64,000 nucleotides of DNA, taken from contig NC_086373.1 of NCBI RefSeq assembly GCF_036588685.1, positions 51,715,164 to 51,779,163 on the forward strand, given 5' to 3'. The notes beneath the pieces were generated by a model. It worked only from the letters and a program-made list of their open reading frames with translations. It made no database searches and was not told where the DNA came from. This stretch comes from Mytilus trossulus. Taxonomy: Eukaryota > Mollusca > Bivalvia > Mytilida > Mytilidae. The number at the start of each line of letters is the position of its first letter. Position 1 is the first letter of the stretch. The position numbers were made by a program, and so were the translations under genes. Positions 47,793 to 59,900 of the stretch are shown one piece after another.

Positions 47793-48424
47793 AAATACAC
47801 GAGCCCGTAAATACCTGTCTATGGGAGTAAGGGATACGTGGTTGTGTGTACGTGTAATTTGAGATGTGACAAACCACAGAATATAGAAATGAACGATACT
47901 TTATATCTATCGTAAGGCTAAATGTTACTCGTTCATCGAAAAAAAAATGTAAGATTACTAATATCGTTTTATCTGAAATACTAACATACCTTGTTTAACC
48001 TTCTGTATCAAGTCTTGTCAGAAAGGAAGTCTGTGCTTTCATTTTTGATCATATTCCCTCGAAAACAAAGTGGTCACACTCGAAAAAAAACCCGATCAAA
48101 ACACTCGAAAAACCATGATTCGAACCGGACACTTTACCTACCGTTTCATAATAAATATATAGTTATATTTAACTATACATTGGAGTTAGGCATTTTCCAG
48201 AGGTGTAATGGTCAAATGAGTTGTGAGTAGTTTAAGTTTTTCTATTGGATAAGTCTTTATATAGAATGGATATTCCTTGACACTTTTGTTTTCTGCTTGG
48301 GAATAACTTTCCTGACTAAATCTATATTGTTGTCAGTAGGTCATTTTACTTAATTTAATTGAGACATAATTTATGAATAATAATTAGAAAATTTCGTAAT
48401 CCAACGTATAGTTAAATACAAAAA

Positions 48425-49470
48425 TACAAGTTATATATTAACTCTTATAGTCGCATAGTAAATCTGTAATATTTTTATGTAAGGATGGATTGTATAATAC
48501 AAATGGTAAAAATATTGGAACACAATGCTACCTAATGTCGTTTGAATCAATTAAGAGTGCCAGCATGTTCTCTTTTTATTCAAAATATTGCATCATAATC
48601 AAATATCAGTAGTTTTAATACCTCAGACTGACTGGTATAACAAAATTATTTGTCCGCATCAACCAAAACTGACCATATTTGCACTTTATTATGTACATGA
48701 TGTAAATCTTAATACCTGCAAAGTAAATCACTTATATATTTATATCAGGATGGATTTTTGAATATAAATGAAAGCTATATTGGAAAACAATGACTACAAA
48801 AATGCTCGCATCAGTTTATAGTGCCAGCATGTCCTCTTTTTATTCAAAACTTTGAATTGTAAACTAATTTCAGTAGTTTTGATATCTCAGACTGACTCAT
48901 ATAACAAAATTATTTGTCCGCATCAACCAAAACTAAGCATATGTGACAGCATCAATCAAAACTGACCATATTTGCACTTTATTAAGTAAATCTTAATATT
49001 TATATACAGCCGCATAGTAAATCACTTATAGTTACATATTACGATGGATTGTATAATTCAAATGACAGCAATGTTGGAACACCAATGAACATATTGACTA
49101 CAAAAAAATTTCCACACCAATTTAGAGTATCTTAGTACCAGCATGTTCTCTTTTTACTCAAAACATTGAATCGTAAACAAATTTCAGTAGTTTCGATATA
49201 TCAAACTGAGTCGTATCAACAAATTTTTTGACCGAATCAACCAAAACTGAACATATTTTACATTTATCATGTAAATATAAACATGTCTGATATATGACCT
49301 CATTGTAAACCAATACTATTTCTATGTCAGGACGGGTAGTATGATAAAGATGACACCAACTTTGGACACAATGTAAACCATATCTAAAAATTTTGTGCAT
49401 ATCAATTTAGCGTGCCATTATTTCCTCTCTGTATCCATAATAATGAACCGTCACTAAAGTTACTATTTAA
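48425..49470. repeat. Degenerate tandem repeat of about 265-315 bp, four copies
   Basis: The landmark gccagcatgttctctttttatt occurs at 48,558 and 48,823 (diverged), at 49,136 (accagcatgttctcttttta) and in degraded form at 49,413. Each copy also holds gtccgcatcaaccaaaactg-like sequence and a tgtataat..aaatg stretch. The minus-strand frame at 49,158 is not supported as a gene. Confidence 0.65.
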
Positions 49471-49755
49471 GTCAGTAGTTCGTGATGGTTTTTTTTTTAA
49501 AACAAAACTATTCAACGGCATCATCCAACACTAACCGGACTGATTCATATACTTTATTTTAAAATGAAAAGTACATGTATGAGAAGTTCTCTTCTTGGAA
49601 TAGTATACTGTTAATATAATTTGAAGAAGGCAAAGAAAACTGATTGATTTTGTTTGAAGCCTAACGTCCAGGAGCAAGTGTTTCATTCATGTTCAGATCG
49701 AGTATATTTGTCTAATGATCCAGACTCAAAGATATGATTTATCATCGTTAATAAA

Positions 49756-50721
49756 GCATCGGTCACATCTTAACGGATAGCTCGAACGGATAACTATTTT
49801 TCAATCCGTTCATGTCCGTTAGACGTCCGTTCATGTCCGTTAGACGTCCGTTCTTATCGGTTAGACGTCCGTGCATACTCGTTGCATATCCGTTAAGCGT
49901 ACGTTTTATCCGTCGACGTCCGTTCTGTCCGGTGTAAAATTTTGAGCATGTTCAAAACTTTGAACGGACGTCCAACGGATGAAATGTCCGTTGAACGTAC
50001 GGTAGACTTCCGTTTTGTGCGGTACTCATCCGTTTCGTTTGTGTTTTGTATCCGTTACGTGTCCGTTATACATCCGTTGGAGGTCTGGCAGATAAATTCA
50101 CCAACAGACTTCTAACGGACGTCTAACGGATAAAACGGATGTTGAACAAATGTGAAACGGACTTATACCGTACGTATAACGGATAAAACGGACGATGAAA
50201 GGATCTAAAACGGATAAATGCCAATTTAAAATTTCGCGTCCGAAATGCCAATAAGATTTCTTAAGGTTCATGAATGCTTATTATTCATAATCGATCTTAG
50301 AGTAAGGGCACGTGTTCACAATCAAGCAGCTCTTATTCAGGCCAGACATTACCCTTAAATGCATTTTGAAGAACAAACCAAAACCAGTTACACAGAAACA
50401 TTTTGAATATTTATGCGATTTACATGTATTATTATTGTAGCTTTTAACTTTTCCGTATATCTTGTTCATCCGTTTTATCCGGTACGCTTCCGTCAGGTGT
50501 CCGTTTTATGCGATGTATGTTCGACATCCGTTCTGTCCGGCACGTTTCCGTTTATCGTACGTTACATATCCGTTGCATGTCCGTTATGCATTCGTTAAGA
50601 GTCCGTTTTATTTGGTCATACATCAACGGACTCCCAACGGATAACAATTTTGTCAACGGACGACTTTTTTTTTCATCCGTTAGTCGTCCGTTCGTCTTAT
50701 CCGGTAAGGTGTGACCGAGGC
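49756..50721. mobile_element. Foldback element made of TCCGTT/AACGGA repeats
   Basis: Ends GCATCGGTCACATCTTAACG (49,756) and the inverted counterpart CGGTAAGGTGTGACCGAGGC (50,721). Between them TCCGTT and its complement AACGGA recur dozens of times, in blocks that switch orientation (for example 49,800-49,950 forward, 50,110-50,220 reverse, 50,465-50,610 forward). An unrelated segment lies at 50,225-50,450. Overlapping short frames here are repeat artefacts. No clear target duplication. Confidence 0.75.
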
Positions 50722-51129
50722 TTAACTTATGGATAAGTCTGGCTAAATTGACGAAATGGCCGTGCAAATGTACATAGGTTTTTTTAAGTTATACCACACT
50801 TTTTCATTAATATCCCATAATTCATCCACTGTACAATTTTCGTTTGAACATTTGTCAAAACAGAATCTTAAATCATGAATGTAAATCCAAGGCAAACAAG
50901 GTAAATTACGATTAAAATTCCATGAATTAAATGCATAGTTATTTTTAGGAAGAACGGGGAACGAAGCAACGTAAACCACGATGTCTATATGCAATCTTAT
51001 AAAAATATTTCTCCGATGAGTTGGATAACCTTTCTATCCACTTCGATATTTGTACATGTAACTTTTGATCAGTAAAAAATATAGAAAATCTGCTAGTATA
51101 TAGCAAAGTAATTGGAACTGATTTTTTTC

Positions 51130-51425
51130 TTCTAAATTCTAAAGTGCCTTTACTGCAATGACGTCATTTAGAACTGTTTCAAAGTCCTGACTGATTAAGT
51201 CAGTTCTGCTGACAGTTCTACGGTTAGAACTGATTTGGAAAGTTCTACCTAGAACAGTTTTAGACAGTTCTACCCTAGAACTGATCCTGACAGTTCTACA
51301 CTAGAACTGATCCTGACAGTTCTACCTAGAACTGATTCTGACAGTTCTACTTAGAACAGTTCTAGGGTAGAACTGTTCTAGGGAGAGCTGTTCAAGAACA
51401 GATTATTCTGACAGTTCTAATGAGA
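51130..51425. repeat. Palindromic AGTTCTA/TAGAACT tandem repeat
   Basis: Units of about 25 bp (ctagaactgatcctgacagt, then tctac) repeated with variation. AGTTCTA and TAGAACT face each other in every unit, so the block can fold on itself. Confidence 0.75.
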
Positions 51426-51463
51426 GGTTAGAAGTGATCTCTTCTGTACTTGTTTTAACTAAT

Positions 51464-51655
51464 AATATTGCAAAAAGGGGGTAAAGATGTCACATGTTTT
51501 CCAAAAGTTTGGCCAATAATAGAATTTCAATCTCTTGGAGGATACCTTTTCTGAAACTTTTTACATATATCTTTTACGAATTCAAATAAAAAATCATTTG
51601 TCGTTCGTCTCATTTTTTTTTTTATAAAATTGCGTCAAAAAGCGTATGAAAAAAA
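51464..51655. repeat. Diverged fragment of the 667-bp repeat
   Basis: Matches the middle of the 4271/5678 repeat: atattgcaaaaagggggtaa, agatgtcacatg, tagaatttcaatctcttg, ataccttttctgaaact, aaaattgcgtcaaaaa. It is clearly older than the identical pair. Confidence 0.75.
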
Positions 51656-51659
51656 CATT

Positions 51660-51735
51660 CGACCGTACGGTGACATATAGCTGTTAATTTCTGTGTCATT
51701 TGGTCTCCTGTGGAGAGTTGTGTGCTGTTGTTTTA
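51660..51735 (-). repeat. Dispersed repeat, family C fragment
   Basis: Contains gaccgtacggtgacatatag, ctgtgtcatttggtctcctg and tggagagttgtgtg, as at 20,580 (reverse of 57,470). Confidence 0.6.
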
Positions 51736-52125
51736 AAAATATTTTGTTTATTATTGTATTTTTTTGTGTGTTTTGTATTTTTTATAGTTCCATTTAGTGT
51801 GCCAAAAAATTTGAAAACTTGACGTTCGTGACGTCATATACAAAACAATGACGTCATTCAATAAATTGCGTCACGACCGAATGACCGTTCTATTGGATCT
51901 GTTTTGAGGAAAACTTTTCTTAAGCAAAAAAAACAAAAAAAACAAGTAGGGGTGTGATAAAGGGTATGCGATAAAGGGTAGGGGTGTGATAAAGGTATGC
52001 GATAAAGGGTGCGCATCAAAGTTGCGCGATATGGATTAAACAGCAGGCTATTTATCAAATATGCAAAACTACTGTATTTACTACTAAACATATGCTAAAA
52101 ATGCAATTAACTTGGAAGACTGACT

Positions 52126-53790
52126 TTAAAAATTTATAATTTTGATAAATTTACATAGTTTTTCTAATATTACAATATTTGATGGGTTAAACAGTTGATC
52201 AAATTTATAGATATACAGGTCTGACCAACTGTATGAAGGTAAACATTTCTTTATTGCAAACTTAAAAGATCCACAATTCATCATATAATGGTACTTGTCA
52301 CCAAGATCGTTTGAGTCACAGAGACAGCAGATTCTGTCTTCTCTTGGTAAATCCTGCCATCTTTTAGATTCAGTCGACAAGTGGTGACAACCTCATCTAT
52401 ATTGCATGATGCATAAATGAATTTGTAAGATAAAACAGAAAAGTATTTTATAAATTGAAAATTCTTTTTAATTTATACGATAGCATGAAGTTTTAGGCGA
52501 TTCTGCAGCAAAAGCAAAGCATTCCTGTTAAAACTGGTCTTTGATATTTTGCTCAATACATTTTGCCACCAATTTATCAGCAAACTGTTCATTTCATTTA
52601 CTGGACATACCACAACTATCAAAAATATTTTTAATAATAATATCCAATTCGTTTCTATTCCGTTATCATTATAATATAAAATATAAGTTTATATAATACA
52701 GTACAAATTTTACTTTCTTTTCAATTAAGAAGTCTACAAAAATTAATCAATCGCAGTTTTACAGACACAGAATTGGGGTCTCTGTCAAGTTCTGCATACA
52801 CTATGAAGTTTGGAGTAGACTGTTTAAATGTAAAATCAGTTTACAAAATTGTAAATGTACACGTTCAAGTATATCTATATTTTCAAAACCCCATATTTCT
52901 GATCCATATAACAGTACTGTTAAAACTATTTTGTCAAATAAAACAAGTTGTCATTCTATTGACACATTGTTTTGTCTACCTTTTTAAAAACACTATACAT
53001 AGCTTTTGTGGATTGTTCTTTTAAATATTTTTATTTGATAAAAGATCCACTCCTTAAAAACGAAATACCTGAATATTTGTATTCTTTTACAATTTCAACA
53101 TCGTTACAATTAACAGTGACCTTGAGATTTATGAATTTATTTTCATTTTCCATTTTTCACAATATTCGTAAAAGGTATTTAACATGTAATGTAGATCAGT
53201 GCTATTTTCTGCTTAAAAAACAGTACCGTCTGCATAAAAAAGTAAAAATAATTTCAAAAATACTATCAGCTCATTTTCGATTTCTTGTGATACAGATTTT
53301 AAGCAAGTTATATTTTTCTGTTAAAAAAAAGTTTGAAGATCATTTAAAAATATGGAAAATAATGCAGGTGAAAGGTTTCCCCCTTGCCACACACCCACCT
53401 CACAAGGGAAAAAATCAGATGTTTTACCCTTAAGAATAATACGAGATTTGGCATAATCATACATATTATTCTGAATAAAATGAAACAATTTTCCATGTAC
53501 TTCATTCTGCAATAATTTGAACAGAAGTAAATTTAAGCTGTGTAGAGTCCAACGCCTTTTCAAAGTCGATAAAAGCACATTGTAACTTATTCTTTCCCCC
53601 TTTCAATAATTCAAATAAAATATGTATAGTAAAATTTATGTTCAGTCGTAGAATAATCCATTCTGAAACCTTCTTGCTTTACATTTAGTATACATAATTC
53701 ATCAAGATGACTACATAATCTTGTGTTCAATATTGAAGTACAAATTTTACCCAGAGCAGATTATAGGCCTATAATTTTGTGGATCATTTC
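52126..53790 (-). pseudogene. Non-LTR retrotransposon (LINE) reverse transcriptase relic
   Basis: Read on the minus strand from 53,790 downward. The finger region includes GFRMDYSTTEHKF (about 53,665). Motif A is CAFIDFEKALD (53,540-53,583). The stretch GVWQGGNLSPALFSIFLNDL lies near 53,330-53,390. The catalytic motif reads YADG (53,225-53,236) where YADD is expected. After a decayed stretch the C-terminal frame (52,126-52,380) gives RWQDLPREDRICCLCDSN and HYMMNC, the CCHC-type tail typical of these elements. Frames are broken several times and one catalytic aspartate is lost, so it cannot transpose. No endonuclease was seen; it is probably 5' truncated. Clade not assigned. Confidence 0.85.
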
Positions 53791-53949
53791 TTCTCTTTTT
53801 TATATAAATTGTTGCTTACTTCAACTTAATTAACTTCGAAGTCTACGCGAAAATGTACTCGACTTTTACGCTAAGACGAACTTGAATTTGGACATAAACT
53901 TTAAATCGATGTCTGTGCATACTAATTGAAGAATTACCTGCTTTTGCAG

Positions 53950-56900
53950 ATGGAACAAGGATTGTTTTTTGCTGGGAATCGTTATGGCGTTGTTCCAGAT
54001 AAAACGAAAGACATATATTGGAAAAGGAAACTAGAAATCATTAAAAACATGAAAACATCCGTTAAAGATAACAAGAAGATTTTGAATATTGCAGTATTAG
54101 GTGTTGCTGGTTGTGGAAAAAGTTCGTTCGTTAACACAGCAATAACAAGCCTCAGAGAAGATAAATGGAGATTGTATTCAAAAGCTCGAAAAAACAGCTC
54201 GGATGAGAGCAACAGCTCGGATGAGAGCAGTATTACACAACCTTTTACAAGGTAGGACAAACGTAGATATCCATGATATAAATATGGTATGCGTGGCAAT
54301 GAGACAACTCTATATTCAAGTCGTAATGTGAAAAAAGTGAACAATTAAAGGTCAAATTAGATCTTTCATACGGAGCCTTTGTTCAAACCGAACAGCAAGC
54401 TTTTAAATAAGAGCCCAATAATTTGTTTTTTCATATTTTCGCCACGGTCGGGAAATTCTTTAACTAGCTCCTGTATTAACTGATCTTAAACTTCCTCCGA
54501 AATGTTTGAAACTTTAATTTTTGTTAAATGTCACCGAGTCTCACTTTATCTTGAAAGTACACTTTCGCTTGCGATAGCAACATATTTAAGAGTTATTTCT
54601 TAAATTTAATAACTTTAACTGTATGCTCATTATTGTAGACCGCGAATGTTCTTTATGTTAGACCAATCGATTTTATTTTCATCTTAAAACAAGGAACCAA
54701 CACGTCAAGGTTTTTCTCTTCTCAAATCGCATCAATTTTCAAAACAATAGCTACAGATATAAGCCGGGATTATATTTATTCCGCAGAAGAAGACCGGAAT
54801 AAGTAATTATGAAACGCCGGTACTGTCTTTTAGTGTTAATATTTAATGTGTTCAGCTGTCGCTTTGTCTTTACGTCCTGTCGTTTTTTCTTTATGTTATG
54901 TGCAAATGTCTATATTTCATGACACGGCATCTCTGTGTTATGTCAAATTAGTTATTTGTTTGGTCAAACAGTAGTATGATATGTCATTGCTAAAGTTTGT
55001 TGTGTACAATAGGCATTACTTCATGCTTTAACTACTATATATTCTGCGAATACTTCGAAACTCTATGATCAACCACCTTTACATTCTCTCATATTTTATC
55101 TATGTTGTGTCTATTCTTCTTTTACGTAAGTCAGTTAAAATTTGCGTCCTGTCTCAAATGTGATTGTTATGCCGAATGTTCTTAAGGTTTTGTTTTGATA
55201 TACCGGCCTTTGTTCTATGTAAACCTCATGATATTATAGTATTTTGGCGTTATGTTGTGTTTATACATATGTATCTCCAGTGAAATACACAACACATCAT
55301 GGTATAATTCATATGCGTTTTGCCGAACAATCGATACTCTCTGTGAGCATTCATTACGTCATGTGCAAATGCCTTTTACATTATGTGTAAACAACTTATA
55401 CATTTTGTGCAAACATCGTTTACCTTATGTGCAAACATCGTCCCCCTATGTGCAAACATCGTTTACCCTATGTGCGTTTACTTTTCTACATTAGTTAGAG
55501 GTATAGGGGGGTTTGAGATCTCAAAAACATGTTTAACCCCGCCGCATATTTGCGCCTGTCCCAAGTCAGGAGCCTCTGGCCTTTGTTAGTCTTGTATTAT
55601 TTTAATTTTAGTTTCTTGTGTACAATTTGGAAATTAGTATGGCGTTCATTATCACTGGACTAGTATATATTTGTTTAGGGGCCAGCTGAAGGACGCCTCC
55701 GGGTGCGGGAATTTCTCGCTACATTGAAGACCTGTTGGTGAACCTCTATGAAACGCCGGAACTGTCTTTTAGTGTTAATATTTAATGTGGTCTGTCGCTT
55801 TGTCTTTACGTCCTGTCGTTTCTTCTTTATGTTATGTGCAAATGTCTATATTTCATGACACGGCATCTTTGTGTTATGTCAAATTAGTTATTTGTTTGGT
55901 CAAACAGTAGTATGATATGTCATTGCTAAAGTTTGTTGTGTACAATAGGCATTACATCATGCTTTAACTACTATATATTCTGCGAATACTTCGAAACTCT
56001 ATGATCAACCACCTTTACATTCTCTCATATTTTATCTATGTTGTGTCTATTCTTCTTTTACGTAAGTCAGTTAAAAATTGCGTCCTGTCTCAAATGTGAT
56101 TGTTATGCCGAATGTTCTAAAGGTTTTGTTTTTATATACCGGCCTTTGTTCTATGTAAACCTCATGATATTATAGTATTTTGGCGTTATGTTGTGTTTAT
56201 ACATATGTATCTCCAGTGAAATACACAACACATCATGGTATAATTCATATGCGTTTTGCCGAACAATCGATACTCTCTGTATGGGGGAGGTTGAGATCTC
56301 ACAAACATGTTTAACCCCGCCGCATTTTTGCGCCTGTCCCAAATCAGGAGCCTCTGGCCTTTGTTAGTCTTGTATTATTTTAATTTTAGTTTCTTGTGTA
56401 CAATTTGGAAATTAGTATGGCGTTCATTATCACTGGACTAGTATATATTTGTTTAGGGGCCAGCTGAAGGACGCTTCCGGGTGCGGGAATTTCTCGCTAC
56501 ATTGAAGACCTGTTGGTGACCCTCTGCTGTTGTTTTTTATTTGGTCGGGTTGTTGTCTCTTTGACACATTCCCCATTTCCATTCTCAATTTTATTTTATA
56601 GTCTACCTTATGTGGAAACACCTATTGCGTTATGTGCAAATACCTATTAAGTTATGTATAAAAACTACATCATTTTGTGCAAAACACTATTACGTTATGT
56701 GCAAATACCGCTTACATTATGTGCAAACACCGATTACGCTATGTGCAAATGCCTATTACATTATGTCCAAACATCTATTACGTTATGTGCAAACACCAAT
56801 TACGTTATGTCCAAACACCAATTACGTTATGTGCAAACACCTAGTGTGCGTTATACATCCATTCTTTTTATATTTTGTTCACTTTACTTGTTGAAATTAA

Positions 56901-59900
56901 AATATTTACAAATATATAGACACGATTCTCGAGGTGTGTCTCTCTGGAGGTGTGCCTAGATTGACAAAAGTCATAAAATACATTTAATGCATTTTTGACA
57001 ACATTGTACAGGAACATTTTTTAGCAAACAAATCGTGCATATTGCAGATTAGCAATGCAAATAAAGACGTTTTAATGATTGATATTTTAATTTTAAATTT
57101 CAGTGTGTAATATATGCATAATAAAACGACCATGAATTAAAGTAACATTTGATCTGAAATGTAATACACATAGTTAATTTTCCGGCATTTGATGACTTAA
57201 TATCTTCAGAAGAGAACAGTCTGTAATTCTTCATCTCTTGTAAGCCAATAGTTGTTGCTGAATATCAGCCACATCATAAAGCAACCAAACAGAATTTATA
57301 TGTGACAAGTAGTTATTTTAAGATGGCGTGTATATCGACTGAAACTAAAAGCTCTGCCCTGTTATTAGAAGCAAAAGAAAAGGTACATGTAAAAATCAAA
57401 GTGCAACCTCATTTCTTTACGGAAAATAAATTGATATATGAAAGGAAGACGTGGTATGATTGCCAATGAGACAACTCTCCACAAGAGACCAAAATGACAC
57501 AGAAATTAACAACTTTATGTCACCGTACGGCCTTCAACAATGAGCAAAGCCCATACCGTATAGTCAACAAGAAAAGACCCTGAAAAGATTATGTAAAACA
57601 ATTCAAAATAGAGCACCTACGGCCTCATTTATTTATAATGTTTTCTTTCACCAGCACCAAGCGGATCATTTCATAGGTCGCCATATCTTGCATACATAAT
57701 CATAACATGGTTTTGGAAGGCGCCGAATTACATTTATGAATTATAGACTCTTGACAAGGTCAACACATTATATATGCGTCTATTCAGATTATATTGACCG
57801 AGAACGAAGATATTTTCTCGCCACCTCTTATCTTGTATTTTTTTTTTGTAATTAGCAAGGAGTTTTGGCAAAGTAAACCATTATAGGTGAACATACGGCC
57901 TTCAACGCGGAGCCTTGGCTGACACCGAACAACAAGCTATAAAGGGCCCCAAAATTACTAGTGTAAAACCATTCAAACGGGAAAACCAACGGTCTTATCT
58001 ATATAAAATAAAAAAAACGAGAAACGAGAAACACGGATAAATTACATGTTCGTGATGTGGCTGATATTCAGCAACAACTATTGGCTTAAATGAGATAAAG
58101 AATTACAGACTGTTCTCTTCTGAGGATATTAAGCCATCAAATGCCGGAAAATTAACTATGTGTATTACATTTCAGATCAAATGTTACTTTAATTCATGAC
58201 TTTTAATTTTCTTTATTTTCAAAATGCAAATCATTGATGCGTTTTGTTTTAATCTGTGTCAAAAAGCGTTTACCAGAACGTAATAGGTGCTTGCAAATGA
58301 CGTAATAGGTGTTTGCTCATAACGTTATAGGTGTTTGCACATAGCGTCATAGATGTTTGGACATAATGTAATAGGCATTTGCACATAACTTATATATGGT
58401 GTTTGTACATAATGTAAGCGGTATTTGCACAGAACGTAATAGTGTTTGCACAAAATGATGTAGGTTTTTATACATAACTTAATAGATATTTGCACATAAC
58501 GCAATAGGTGTTTGCACATCAGGTAAACTATGTTTGAACATAGGGTGAACGATGTTTGCACATAGGGTGAACGATGTTTGCACATAAGGTAAACGAGGTT
58601 TGCACAAAACGTATAAGTTGTTTGCACATAATGTAAAAGGCATTTGCACATAACGTAATGAATGCTCACAGAGAGTATCAACTGTACGGCAAAACGCATA
58701 TGAATTATACCATGATGTAACATGTTTTTCACTGGAGATACATATGTATAAAAACAACATAACGCCAAAAGACTATAATATCATGAGATTTACATAGAAC
58801 AACTGAAAGTTGTATCAAAACAAAAAGTTTAAAACATTTGACATAACAACAACACTTGAGACAGGACGAAATTATTAACTGACTCACGTAAAAGAAGAAT
58901 AGACACAAAATAGATAAAATATGAGAGAATGTAAAGGTGGTTGATCATTAAGTTTCGAAGTATTCGCAGAATATATAGTAGTTACAGCATAATGTAATGT
59001 ATATTTTACACAACAAAATTTAGCAATGACATATCATACAATTGTTTGACCAAACAAATTACTAATTTGACATAACACAGAGATGCCGTGTCAGGAAAAA
59101 AGGCATCTGCACATAACATAAAGAAGAAATGACAGGACGTAAAGGCAAAGCGACAAAACACATTAAATATTTACACTATAAACTTTTCGTTTGGTCGAAA
59201 TAAAAATGTCGTTTATCCGATGCTTGTTGTAGTGAGCGTTTCACGCTATCTATTATACGTTAAAGAACCATTTGAATCGTTGAGAGGGAAATATGAACTT
59301 TAAATAAGTCGCATGGTTGATTTTAACACATCTTTAGCGCCTTTTGCAAGGACAACTGTAGATGAAAAAAATCACTTTAAATAACAGAACCGATCAGTAA
59401 GACATTACTATAGAATAAACGAAACGGCCAAAATATGTTGAATCTTATTATAAATTGTTGCCAACCTTTTTTCATCCGATTTTGCTTTTATGACAACTAC
59501 GGTACTATTCTACCAGATATATATAATATATAAAAATTGACGCAGAAAATTTTGCCACCTTTACGAGACTGCCATTGTTTACGCTTCAATATATGAGTTA
59601 TTGAATGTACTCAATAGAGACTTCTTCCTGTTTTACTCCCCTCCTAGTTTGGCTGGATACAATGTAACCCCTGGTGTGGACTACGCCGGTTTCTAAATGT
59701 TGACAAAAGAAAATAAATTCAAAGAGAAAAATGTGGAAAGAAATTTTAAAATTTACGTTAAAAAATCAAGTATAGATAAAAATTAAATACACAAAAAAGG
59801 GAAAACTGTTTTAGACAATAATATTATCAACTGAGAACTAATGAGTATTCATCACTAAATGAAACCGATAAATTGATTGCTACCGTAATGTCCAGTGGCA

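Larger units (their letters stand above)
54829..59187. mobile_element. 4.4-kb foldback element in the GTPase intron
   Basis: The outer left arm (tagtgttaatatttaatgtg, cgctttgtctttacgtcctg, gacacggcatctctgtgtta) is matched by its complement at 58,790-59,187. Tandem arrays occur in both arms in opposite orientation (56,600-56,860 and 58,265-58,665). Inner arms at about 57,133-57,284 and 58,053-58,200 (ttccggcatttgatgactta, gttgctgaatatcagccaca) also pair. The left arm is complicated by a 940-bp duplication and two family A insertions. The central loop holds repeat fragments and one possible short exon. No transposase. Confidence 0.75.

Noticed and set aside
50413..50714. Overlapping plus-strand frames at 50,413-50,714
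   Set aside because: All arise from TCCGTT repeats of the foldback element, read in three frames without a domain.
52972..53433. 153-codon plus-strand frame
   Set aside because: It is antisense to the LINE reverse transcriptase relic, whose motifs on the minus strand explain the region.
53982..54344. 120-codon minus-strand frame
   Set aside because: Antisense to the P-loop GTPase exon, which has a clear motif and splice sites.
56610..56959. Two overlapping frames with repeated RYVQTPITLC-like peptides, mirrored at 58,325-58,768
   Set aside because: Translation of the 22-bp array in both arms of a foldback element, open in several frames at once because the unit lacks stops.
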